A stretch of 6,979 bases of DNA, taken from positions 1-6,979 of the forward strand of contig JAFOOW010000072.1 in the NCBI GenBank assembly GCA_017425305.1. The letters run 5' to 3'. A program made the translations under genes and the position numbers. Source of the DNA: Peptostreptococcaceae bacterium. GTDB taxonomy: Bacteria > Bacillota > Clostridia > Peptostreptococcales > Peptostreptococcaceae. Within the stretch, counting starts at the first letter, position 1. Every line of letters starts with the position of its first letter. Shown piece by piece: positions 1 through 5,300 of this stretch. The notes under the pieces are model-generated. The model made no database searches and was not told where the DNA came from. It worked only from the letters and a program-made list of their open reading frames with translations.

Positions 1-1
1 T

Positions 2-271
2 AGCATATCTTTAGAGATAGATAAATGTAGCATTATGGACCACTACATAGATGATGAAAATGTATATGTATATGATATAAAGAACTCTATTTTTAATAAA
101 GTAGAAGTGAATGAAGTGTTTGAAGAGTTATCTAAACATAAAGAGGAATATGAAGCTAAGGTAATAGAAGAAGGTTTAATGGAAGAAGTAAAAACTAACA
201 CAAAGAAGAGTTTAGAAAATACATTAAATAGCTTAGGATATGAAAAAATTGATATAGCTTTTAAAGAATAA
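2..271 (+). CDS. C-terminal part of a probable DUF4230 domain protein (5' end outside window)
   Basis: The reading frame is open from the left edge. The ATG at 35 is therefore probably internal and the gene starts upstream of the window. About 89 residues are visible. They contain a beta-like stretch (SISLEIDKCSIMDHYID), a 'YDIKNSIFNKVEVNEVFEEL' segment, a charged helix with regularly spaced Glu/Lys, and a short 'LGYEKIDIAF' strand at the extreme C-terminus. That order (strand, long amphipathic helix, 'LG-x-x-x-I-x-I-x-F' ending) resembles the end of DUF4230 proteins. These are usually membrane-anchored by one N-terminal helix, and their function is unknown. The anchor cannot be seen here. 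The family call rests on pattern memory and is moderate; that this is a real coding 3' end is well supported, because the frame stays open and a strong terminator lies 16 nt downstream. Confidence 0.6.
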   Translation, partial: SISLEIDKCSIMDHYIDDENVYVYDIKNSIFNKVEVNEVFEELSKHKEEYEAKVIEEGLMEEVKTNTKKSLENTLNSLGYEKIDIAFKE

Positions 272-286
272 ATTATACACATACTT

Positions 287-313
287 AAAAAGGAGCTTAT
301 TAAGCTCCTTTTT
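287..313. terminator. Bidirectional Rho-independent terminator between convergent genes
   Basis: A perfect 12-bp inverted repeat (AAAAAGGAGCTT at 287-298, AAGCTCCTTTTT at 302-313) encloses a 3-nt loop. The A run on one side and T run on the other give a U-tract in both directions. It therefore serves the + strand gene ending at 271 and the minus-strand gene whose stop begins at 317. Confidence 0.9.
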
Positions 314-314
314 C

Positions 315-653
315 TTAGTTTAATGAGTCTTTACTAAAGATTACTTTTTCATAATCGTTTTTTATTCTTATAACAGAATCAGTATAATCAATTTCAAAAT
401 TTGCAAATGCAGAGAATAAGTCTATATCTCTCATAAAATGGATTGTCATAAGGTGATTTAATTTACTTATTCTTAATATCATAGACCTTACAAATGGGAA
501 TTGAATTCTTGATGCAAATAAATCATTATCTTTACAATTTATTTCAACACTTCTATAATTAACATCCACAAATATATCTATATCATTTTCATCTTCTCTT
601 ATTATTCTATACTCAAAATCTGTATCTAAAGATAGGTTTGAGATTTTTATCAT
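315..653 (-). CDS. Small protein of unknown function (112 aa)
   Basis: I do not recognise this protein. It is soluble-looking, has no signal peptide or membrane helix, and is acidic with many isoleucines. Alternating hydrophobic stretches (IDIFVDVNYRSVEI, FEIDYTDSVIRI) suggest a mostly beta fold. The frame can be extended to a TTG at 662, but that codon directly abuts the AAGGAG ribosome binding site (663-668). The ATG at 653-651 sits at the normal 9-nt spacing, so I take it as the start (MIKISNLSL...). It has its own promoter (TTGTTA, 16 nt, TATAAT) and ends at the shared terminator at 287-313, so it is monocistronic. Coding status is supported by the promoter, RBS and terminator arrangement; function is unknown. 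Confidence 0.8.
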   Translation of the reverse strand: MIKISNLSLDTDFEYRIIREDENDIDIFVDVNYRSVEINCKDNDLFASRIQFPFVRSMILRISKLNHLMTIHFMRDIDLFSAFANFEIDYTDSVIRIKNDYEKVIFSKDSLN

Positions 654-686
654 AATTAACAACTCCTTATATTTACTTAGTAAAAT

Positions 687-714
687 ATTATATACTATTT
701 AAGCAAAATAACAA
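687..714 (-). promoter_or_regulatory. SigA-type promoter of the 315-653 gene
   Basis: On the minus strand, TTGTTA (714-709) is followed after 16 nt by a perfect TATAAT (692-687). The expected transcription start is near 680, giving a leader of about 27 nt that contains the AAGGAG at 668-663. Confidence 0.75.
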
Positions 715-741
715 TAGAAAATAATATTTATAATTAATAAT

Positions 742-775
742 AAAAAAAGAGCTATCGTCGGGGGAACGAAAGCTC
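742..775 (-). terminator. Strong terminator hairpin with C-rich loop
   Basis: On the minus strand GAGCT-T-TCGT (775-766) pairs with ACGA-T-AGCTC (758-749), with one T/T mismatch. The loop is TCCCCCG, and seven T follow (748-742). On the + strand no T-run follows the same hairpin, so termination is leftward. It lies about 85 nt beyond the terminator of the 917-1165 gene, so it must end a separate or read-through transcript. Confidence 0.75.
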
Positions 776-821
776 ATAAATGGGGGAGATTGAGTTAAAC
801 ATTTGTTTATGTACTATTATT
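742..821 (-). ncRNA. Candidate C-rich small RNA (about 80 nt, minus strand)
   Basis: No convincing gene occupies this stretch, yet it is structured and locally much more GC-rich than its surroundings. Read on the minus strand it has a short 5' hairpin (TAAAC/GTTTA around 796-809), a single-stranded CUCCCCCA (788-781), and a 9-bp terminator hairpin whose loop is UCCCCCG, followed by seven U. Two C-rich motifs, one unpaired and one in the terminator loop, are the hallmark of Firmicutes sRNAs that pair with G-rich Shine-Dalgarno sequences (as in staphylococcal RsaE/RoxS-type RNAs). The 5' end near 821 is inferred from a TATATT at 833-828 with only a weak -35. A 16-codon ORF inside (802-752) has no ribosome binding site. 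The alternative is a leftover terminator or attenuator of a lost gene. Confidence 0.45.
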
Positions 822-828
822 ATGTACA
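796..828. repeat. Two adjacent operator-like inverted repeats
   Basis: TAAACA-TT-TGTTTA (796-809) is a perfect 14-bp dyad. It is immediately followed by TGTAC-N9-GTACA (810-814 / 824-828). The second overlaps the inferred start site of the candidate small RNA. They could be protein operators, or part of RNA structure in the case of the first. Confidence 0.35.
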
Positions 829-858
829 ATATATAGTTTACTTATACATATATTTAAT

Positions 859-902
859 AAAAAAATTCGATACAGAAGATATAAATTTATCTAAGTATCG
901 AA
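859..902 (-). terminator. Terminator of the 917-1165 gene
   Basis: On the minus strand TTCGATAC (902-895) pairs with GTATCGAA (873-866), with an inner AGATA/TATCT pairing (892-888 with 881-877), followed by seven T (865-859). It begins 14 nt after the stop codon of the small gene. Confidence 0.8.
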
Positions 903-916
903 CTTTATATTACAAA

Positions 917-1165
917 TTATTTTTTAGGTAAAAACTTAGGTCCTAAATATTTTTTTATATCTTCAGGAGAAGAGAAGTCATCTAATAATATTTCTTTACC
1001 AGAGTCCTCTAATACAACTAGAACTTCACAATCACCTTGTAAGAAGAACTTTCTAACTGTAGATTCAGTTACTTCTCTAGTTTTTGTTATATTCTTCTTC
1101 TTCTTTTCATAATCCTTTGTATAATAACTTTCCATCATATTTATAACTTTAGTATATCTATTCAT
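917..1165 (-). CDS. Small protein of unknown function (82 aa)
   Basis: I do not recognise this protein. Residues 1-35 are highly charged and helical, with a lysine cluster (KKKKNITKTRE). Residues 36-82 look like a small alpha/beta unit (KFFLQGDCEVLVVLED, then EILLDDFSSPEDIKKYLG) ending in Lys-Lys. There is no signal peptide or membrane helix and only one cysteine. The start is well set by AGGAGG (1180-1175) ahead of ATG at 1165. Its own terminator follows at 859-902, and the YkgJ-family gene is transcribed divergently from the shared upstream region. The clean RBS and terminator make it a real gene; no function can be assigned. Confidence 0.78.
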   Translation of the reverse strand: MNRYTKVINMMESYYTKDYEKKKKNITKTREVTESTVRKFFLQGDCEVLVVLEDSGKEILLDDFSSPEDIKKYLGPKFLPKK

Positions 1166-1198
1166 AAAAAACTACCTCCTATAAGTTTCAAAAAAATA

Positions 1199-1208
1199 TG
1201 CTATAATA
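1199..1208. promoter_or_regulatory. Extended -10 promoter, possibly bidirectional
   Basis: On the + strand TG-C-TATAAT (1199-1207) is an extended -10 element with no good -35, pointing to a start near 1214 for the gene at 1257. On the minus strand the overlapping TATTAT (1208-1203) would start transcription near 1197 towards the gene at 1165. The rightward element is the better supported one. Confidence 0.55.
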
Positions 1209-1256
1209 AATAATTGTTTGTATTAACTTAAATAATTATAACAAGGAGTAATGATA

Positions 1257-1985
1257 ATGACTACCCTAAAAAAAAATGATATATATAAAAGTATAGAATA
1301 TGCTAAAGAAAATAATTTAATTGATGAATTAAATAAAATATATGAGTCTGTTCCTAGTGGGGATTGCACAGGATGTGGAAATTGTTGTATGGAATCTGTA
1401 GGAATAAACTTAACTGAGTTTTTAAATATATATGATTATTTATCAAAAAATAATGAGTTAAAAAAGTTATGCATGTCTAAAGTTATAGATTATTACTTTA
1501 CTGAATATATAAAAAAGAGTCCTTGCCCATTTAAAGATGAAAATAATAGATGTTTAATATATCCTGTAAGACCTTTAAATTGTAGAATATATGGACATTG
1601 GACTAAAGAAGATTATAATAAGAACTTAGATTCTGTAAGTGATAGAAATAAAGAGTATTCAAATTTAATAAAAGAAGAGTATGGATTTGATATAAGTGAA
1701 GAAGTAGTGAACTATCGTATAAAATATTGTGAATCATTCAAACCAGAAGAAAGATATTTAGAAAAATCAGAAAGACTAAGTTTTTCAGATGATATTATGA
1801 TTTTAGATTCAAAGATATATTCAAAAGGTATATTAGATATAGAATTTAAAGACAGAGGAATAGTTGAATATTTTATAGAATCAATGCTTAATGATGATTT
1901 AGCTTATAATATAAAGATAAGAGTATCTAAGGATGTATCAGTTAGAAATAGAGCTATAAATAGATTAAAAAGAATATTATTATAA
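1257..1985 (+). CDS. YkgJ-family cysteine cluster protein (zinc/iron-chelating domain)
   Basis: The 242-residue protein carries the signature of the CxxCxxCC family (PF03692, YkgJ-like). Cys37-x2-Cys40-x2-Cys43-Cys44 is followed by Cys90, Cys99 and Cys109 in the family pattern 'CPF..., C.IYPVRPLNCRIYG', plus a further Cys158. Together these can hold a metal ion, suggested to be zinc or iron; the biochemical role of the family is not established. The C-terminal third (from about 165) has no cysteines and is not recognised. It is cytoplasmic by appearance. The ATG at 1251 lies only 2 nt after AAGGAG (1243-1248); the ATG at 1257, 8 nt away, is the likelier start. It is a single-gene unit, divergent from the 82-aa gene, with no obvious terminator before relQ. 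Confidence 0.85.
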   Translation: MTTLKKNDIYKSIEYAKENNLIDELNKIYESVPSGDCTGCGNCCMESVGINLTEFLNIYDYLSKNNELKKLCMSKVIDYYFTEYIKKSPCPFKDENNRCLIYPVRPLNCRIYGHWTKEDYNKNLDSVSDRNKEYSNLIKEEYGFDISEEVVNYRIKYCESFKPEERYLEKSERLSFSDDIMILDSKIYSKGILDIEFKDRGIVEYFIESMLNDDLAYNIKIRVSKDVSVRNRAINRLKRILL

Positions 1986-2028
1986 TGTAATTAAATTCAA
2001 ATTAATAAATAAAGTTAAATATATAATA

Positions 2029-2084
2029 GCTAACTTCTTATTATACAAAATAGTTTTAAAATATGTTAAAATATAGAAGTTGGC
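2029..2084. repeat. Inverted repeat flanking the relQ promoter
   Basis: GCTAACTTCT (2029-2038) and AGAAGTTGGC (2075-2084) are complementary over 10 positions with one G/T wobble, 36 bp apart. They bracket the extended -10 element of relQ. There is no U-tract, so it is not an ordinary terminator. It could be a pair of operator half-sites or chance. Confidence 0.4.
2064..2072 (+). promoter_or_regulatory. Extended -10 promoter of relQ
   Basis: TG-T-TAAAAT (2064-2072) is an extended -10 element with no clear -35. The predicted start is near 2079 and the leader to the ATG at 2112 is about 33 nt. Confidence 0.5.
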
Positions 2085-2111
2085 AAATATGAGAAATAAA
2101 GGGTGAGGAAT

Positions 2112-2912
2112 ATGGAATACGAAAAGTGGGATAAGATACTTGTTCCTTATGAACACGCTGTAGAAGAGCTTAAAGTAAAATTTAAGAACATGAGAAAAGA
2201 GTTTTTAACAAGAGGAGAATATTCTCCAATTGAGTTTGTAACGGGAAGAACGAAGAAAATTGCATCTATAATATCTAAAGCTAAGAGATTAAATTTATCT
2301 GATATAGAAGCTGAAATGGAAGATATAGCTGGTATAAGAATAATGTGCCAGTTTGTTGAAGATATATATACAATAGTTGAACTTATACAATCTAGAAATG
2401 ATATGGAAGTAGTTTATACAAAGGACTATATAGAGAACTTTAAGGATAGTGGATATAGAAGTTATCATGTAATAATAAAATATCCTATAAATACAGCTTC
2501 AGGATATAAGGAAATATTATGTGAGATACAAATAAGAACACTAGCTATGAATTTCTGGGCTACTATAGAACATTCTTTAAAATATAAATATGAACACTAC
2601 ATACCAGAAGATTTAGCTATGAGATTAAGAAGAGCAGCAGATGCAGCTTTCTTACTAGACCAAGAGATGAGTGAGATAAGAGAGCATATAATGAAAGCTC
2701 AAGTTATGTATCAAGTTAAATCAATAACAGTTAGAGATGTATTAAGTAAAATACAAGAACTATATGATGTAGGACAAACACATAAAGCTATAATATATCA
2801 AAGAAGATTAGATAAAATAGATAATGAAAAAGATATAACAGAGATAATAAGTTTAAAAAATGAGATAGATACTCTTTTAGAAGGGTATAATAAAAAAAGA
2901 AGAGGGGAATAA
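2112..2912 (+). CDS. relQ: Small alarmone synthetase RelQ (GTP pyrophosphokinase, YjbM/SAS1 family)
   Basis: This cytoplasmic enzyme transfers pyrophosphate from ATP to the 3' hydroxyl of GTP, GDP or GMP, making the (p)ppGpp/pGpp stringent-response signals. The 266-residue length and lack of HD hydrolase, TGS and ACT domains mark the synthetase-only SAS class. Visible motifs include 'EFVTGRTKKIASIISKAKR' (Arg46, Lys48, Lys56, Arg59; ATP binding), 'EMEDIAGIRI' (Asp71, Mg2+ ligand), 'DSGYRSYH' (Tyr115 stacks on the guanine; His119) and 'CEIQIRTLAMNFWATIEH' (Glu138, Gln140, Asn147, Glu153). The C-terminal helices (about 160-266) suit the tetramer seen in Bacillus RelQ, where pppGpp binds allosterically. 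All catalytic positions are intact, so it should be active. The frame extends to a GTG at 2103, but that codon lies inside the GGGTGA RBS (2101-2106); ATG 2112 is preferred. It appears monocistronic. Confidence 0.95.
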   Translation: MEYEKWDKILVPYEHAVEELKVKFKNMRKEFLTRGEYSPIEFVTGRTKKIASIISKAKRLNLSDIEAEMEDIAGIRIMCQFVEDIYTIVELIQSRNDMEVVYTKDYIENFKDSGYRSYHVIIKYPINTASGYKEILCEIQIRTLAMNFWATIEHSLKYKYEHYIPEDLAMRLRRAADAAFLLDQEMSEIREHIMKAQVMYQVKSITVRDVLSKIQELYDVGQTHKAIIYQRRLDKIDNEKDITEIISLKNEIDTLLEGYNKKRRGE

Positions 2913-2928
2913 TCTCACTTCTTTTTTT
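2892..2928 (+). terminator. relQ terminator enclosing the stop codon
   Basis: AAAAAAAGAAG (2892-2902) is fully complementary to CTTCTTTTTTT (2918-2928), with extra inner pairing of GGG (2904-2906) to CTC (2914-2916). The last codons and the TAA (2910-2912) sit in the hairpin. Seven T end the right arm. Confidence 0.75.
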
Positions 2929-2979
2929 ATATTTAAGTATATTATGTTATTTAAATGACAGATTAGAAAGGATATTAAT

Positions 2980-3672
2980 ATGAGTATATATGCGATAGGA
3001 GATTTGCATTTTTCAACAGCTGTAAATAAGCCTATGAATATATTTGGAGACAACTGGGAAAATCATGAATTAAAAATAATAGAAGATTGGAAAATGCAAG
3101 TTAAAGAAGATGATATAGTTTTAATAGTAGGAGATACATCTTGGGCTATAAATATGGATGAAGCTGAACAAGATTTAAATATAATACATGAACTGCCAGG
3201 TAAAAAGATATATGTAAAAGGAAATCACGACTACTGGTGGACTACAGTAACTAAACTGAATAAGTTATATGATGATATGAGATTTCTTCAAAATAACTTT
3301 TATGAGTGTGGAGATTATGCAATCTGTGGTACTAGAGGATGGACATGCCCAAATGATGTAAAGTTTGATGAAGATGATGAAAAAATTTATAAAAGAGAAG
3401 CTCATAGATTAAAATTATCTTTAGATGCGGCGAAGAAGGCTAAGTATGATAAGATAATAGTTATGACACACTATCCACCTACTAATGATAAATTAGAGGA
3501 TTCTTTATTTACTGAAATATATGAGCAATATAATGTTGAAAAAGTAGTATATGGTCACTTACATGGAAAAGAATCTTTTAAGATGGGATTAAAAGGAGAA
3601 CAAAATGGAGTAGACTATATATTAGCATCTTGTGATTATACGAATTTCAAACTAGTTAAAATTATGGATTAA
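2980..3672 (+). CDS. Calcineurin-like metallophosphoesterase (COG1768-type)
   Basis: This is a dimetal phosphoesterase of the calcineurin-like superfamily (PF00149). All five metal-binding blocks are present in order: GDLH (Asp8, His10), GDTSW (Asp52), GNHDYWW (Asn82, His83), THYPP (His164) and GHLHG (His193, His195). The 230-residue length, the GNHDYWW block and the 'CGTRGW' segment before the third block match the COG1768 predicted phosphohydrolases. Their substrate is unknown, so none is assigned. There is no signal peptide, so it is cytoplasmic. AAAGGA (2967-2972) lies 7 nt before the ATG. It follows relQ by 67 nt but beyond relQ's terminator, so the two are probably not co-transcribed. 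I could not find a convincing promoter in the gap. No terminator follows before the next gene. Confidence 0.92.
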   Translation: MSIYAIGDLHFSTAVNKPMNIFGDNWENHELKIIEDWKMQVKEDDIVLIVGDTSWAINMDEAEQDLNIIHELPGKKIYVKGNHDYWWTTVTKLNKLYDDMRFLQNNFYECGDYAICGTRGWTCPNDVKFDEDDEKIYKREAHRLKLSLDAAKKAKYDKIIVMTHYPPTNDKLEDSLFTEIYEQYNVEKVVYGHLHGKESFKMGLKGEQNGVDYILASCDYTNFKLVKIMD

Positions 3673-3725
3673 TTAATAAAATATGGAAATAATATATCTA
3701 TACTTATTAATATACAAATCTTAAG

Positions 3726-3734
3726 TAGGAGGAG
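3726..3734 (+). promoter_or_regulatory. Strong ribosome binding site of the membrane protein gene
   Basis: TAGGAGGAG, 8 nt upstream of the ATG at 3743, sets that start unambiguously and predicts efficient translation. Confidence 0.8.
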
Positions 3735-3742
3735 TTATTAAA

Positions 3743-4552
3743 ATGAGATGGATATTAGTATTTTTATTACTATATATAATACCTGTAGGTTTACTATTTA
3801 AAAATAATGATAGTTTAAAAAGAAGTAGTATGCATGCAAGTATGTACACAGTAGCTATAACATTAATAGTTATATGTAATATATATGGAAGCACTGTTAA
3901 CAAACTGGAATCTATAATAAATAATAATAACTATATCTCAAGTAAAAAAGATAAGAAAGAAGATATAGAAGTAAAACAATCTGAGAAAAATAACCAAGAT
4001 ATGTCTAAAGATATAGTTGAAAATAATGAAGAAGTAGATGAAATAGAAACTGAAGCTCATATCATTAATATTGAAAATAACCATAACACAGAAAAAAGTT
4101 GTAACCAGGTTATAAAAACAGATTATGAAATAATAAAAGAATTCAAAAAAGAAATATATGAAATTGAACGAATCGCATTAATACCTATGAGAGAGTGTAT
4201 ACCTGATATGAAAAATATAGATATAACACCATCAGCAATTATTAATGCTAAAGAAGATATAATATTTGCTAAAAATAAATGTGATGAAGTTGTTAATATA
4301 TACGAAGATATGGAAGTACCTAAACTATCTAAAGTAGAATATATGGACAAACTAGAACAATCAAAAACAAATGTAAAAAATGCCTATATACTTAGAGGTA
4401 AGGCTATGGAGTCTGCAGAAAAACTTCTAAATACTAAAAATCTTAAATATATAACAGAGATAAAAGAATATTTAAGTTTATCGGATGAACAAATAAAAGA
4501 ATTTGTAGATACTACAAAAGAACTACAAAATAAAGTTAAAAATATAGAATAA
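3743..4552 (+). CDS. Two-helix membrane protein with charged linker and helical C-terminal domain, unknown function
   Basis: I do not recognise a family. Two hydrophobic helices are clear (about residues 3-19 and 32-49), joined by a short basic loop (KNNDSLKRSS). A low-complexity Asn/Glu/Lys-rich linker spans about residues 54-125. Residues 127-269 form a helix-rich domain with heptad-like Leu/Ile/Lys spacing and two cysteines (152, 180). By the positive-inside rule the loop is cytoplasmic, so the C-terminal domain would face the outside; the signal is modest, and the opposite topology cannot be excluded. No lipobox or cleavage site is visible. It starts 70 nt after the phosphoesterase with no terminator between, so the two may form an operon. 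The architecture (anchor, flexible spacer, helical bundle) resembles a surface-displayed binding or sensor protein. That is inference only. Confidence 0.82.
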   Translation: MRWILVFLLLYIIPVGLLFKNNDSLKRSSMHASMYTVAITLIVICNIYGSTVNKLESIINNNNYISSKKDKKEDIEVKQSEKNNQDMSKDIVENNEEVDEIETEAHIINIENNHNTEKSCNQVIKTDYEIIKEFKKEIYEIERIALIPMRECIPDMKNIDITPSAIINAKEDIIFAKNKCDEVVNIYEDMEVPKLSKVEYMDKLEQSKTNVKNAYILRGKAMESAEKLLNTKNLKYITEIKEYLSLSDEQIKEFVDTTKELQNKVKNIE

Positions 4553-4594
4553 AGTAATGTTTAACGTAGAACATATTTTAAAATATTTAGTTAT

Positions 4595-4622
4595 AAAGCT
4601 TGCAATATATGCAAGCTTTTTT
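4595..4622 (+). terminator. Rho-independent terminator
   Basis: AAAGCTTGCA (4595-4604) and TGCAAGCTTT (4610-4619) form a perfect 10-bp stem with a 5-nt loop, and the T run extends to 4622. It ends the phosphoesterase/membrane-protein unit. Confidence 0.9.
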
Positions 4623-4641
4623 AGTATAATAATAGAGTATT

Positions 4642-4670
4642 TTGCTTTATAATTAAGAGTATGTTATAAT
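4642..4670 (+). promoter_or_regulatory. Near-consensus SigA promoter with extended -10
   Basis: TTGCTT (4642-4647), a 17-nt spacer, then TATAAT (4665-4670) preceded by TG-T (4662-4664). The transcription start is expected near 4677. It lies between the upstream terminator and the nucleotidase gene, so it drives the two-gene unit that follows. Confidence 0.88.
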
Positions 4671-4712
4671 GTCTTAATCACAAAAATAAGGGACAACATT
4701 ATGGAGGTAGAG

Positions 4713-5273
4713 ATGAACAAATTAAATATATGTATTGATATAGATGGAACAATAACTAATCCATATCATTTTCTTCCATATTTAAATGATATGTACAATA
4801 AAAACTTAACAGAAGAACAATTTATTACACATAAAATGGAAGAGTTATGTGGTGTTGAATTTGATGATTTATTAAAATTATTACACAATGATTATATACA
4901 TGCCTATAGTGAAGCTGACGTAGTTGAAAATGCAAAAGATATAATAATAGAACTATTTGAAAATCATAACTTATATTTTGTAACAGCTAGAAGTCAACAC
5001 TTAAAAGATATAACTCAAAATTGGCTAACTAAACATGGATTAGGAGAAGTTGCACTACACTTACTAGGAAGTGATTACAAAGTAGATAAAGCTAGAGAAT
5101 TGAACTGTAATATCTTCATAGAAGATAACCCAGATAATGCATACCAACTAGCGAGTGATGGTTTAACAGTTATACTTATAGATAATAACTATAATAGAAA
5201 TGTAGAACATGAAAATATAGTAAGAGTTAATAACTGGAATGATATAAAAGAATTCATAAGTACTAGAATATAG
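4713..5273 (+). CDS. HAD-superfamily 5' nucleotidase, NT5C type (5'(3')-deoxyribonucleotidase-like)
   Basis: This 186-residue cytoplasmic HAD phosphatase resembles the NT5C family (PF06941), which dephosphorylates deoxyribonucleoside monophosphates. Motif I is DIDGT (Asp9 nucleophile, Asp11 acid/base). Motif II is Thr91 in FVTAR. The lysine of motif III is Lys123 or Lys126. Motif IV is FIEDNPDN (Glu137, Asp138, Asp141), which carries ED where many relatives have DD. A helical cap lies between motifs I and II (about residues 20-75). The substrate is inferred from the family and could be another small phosphate ester. The frame extends to an ATG at 4701, but the GGAGG ribosome binding site (4703-4707) lies inside that extension. 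ATG 4713, 5 nt downstream, is therefore the start. It is first in an operon with the gene at 5301. Confidence 0.87.
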   Translation: MNKLNICIDIDGTITNPYHFLPYLNDMYNKNLTEEQFITHKMEELCGVEFDDLLKLLHNDYIHAYSEADVVENAKDIIIELFENHNLYFVTARSQHLKDITQNWLTKHGLGEVALHLLGSDYKVDKARELNCNIFIEDNPDNAYQLASDGLTVILIDNNYNRNVEHENIVRVNNWNDIKEFISTRI

Positions 5274-5283
5274 ATTAACACTA

Positions 5284-5292
5284 GGGGGGAGG
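5284..5292 (+). promoter_or_regulatory. Unusually G-rich ribosome binding site before a TTG start
   Basis: GGGGGGAGG (5284-5292) lies 8 nt before TTG 5301. Its GGGGGAG core is complementary over 7 nt to the CUCCCCC of the candidate small RNA at 742-821. The strong site may compensate for the weak TTG start. Confidence 0.7.
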
Positions 5293-5300
5293 AACGGCTA

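Noticed and set aside
43..282. Minus-strand ORF opposite the DUF4230-like gene end
   Set aside because: Antisense shadow; no ribosome binding site, and the + strand frame has the family-like protein and terminator.
749..787. Two GGGGGA motifs on the + strand, one in a hairpin loop, resembling a CsrA-binding leader
   Set aside because: No + strand gene starts nearby and the T-run lies on the minus-strand side of the hairpin, so the leftward reading is favoured; a rightward CsrA-type RNA is not excluded.
752..802. A 16-codon minus-strand ORF inside the candidate small RNA
   Set aside because: There is no Shine-Dalgarno sequence ahead of its ATG and its codons run through the terminator hairpin; RNA structure explains the sequence better.
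3721..4350. Minus-strand ORFs (3721-3903 and 4123-4350) opposite the membrane protein gene
   Set aside because: Low-complexity shadows of the AT-rich + strand gene without ribosome binding sites.
4573..4586. Perfect 14-bp AT palindrome ATATTTT/AAAATAT
   Set aside because: Only A and T, expected by chance in such AT-rich DNA, and next to a proper terminator that explains the gap.
4701..4712. ATG at 4701 as start of the nucleotidase
   Set aside because: The ribosome binding site GGAGG lies inside this extension and no good site precedes it; ATG 4713 fits better.
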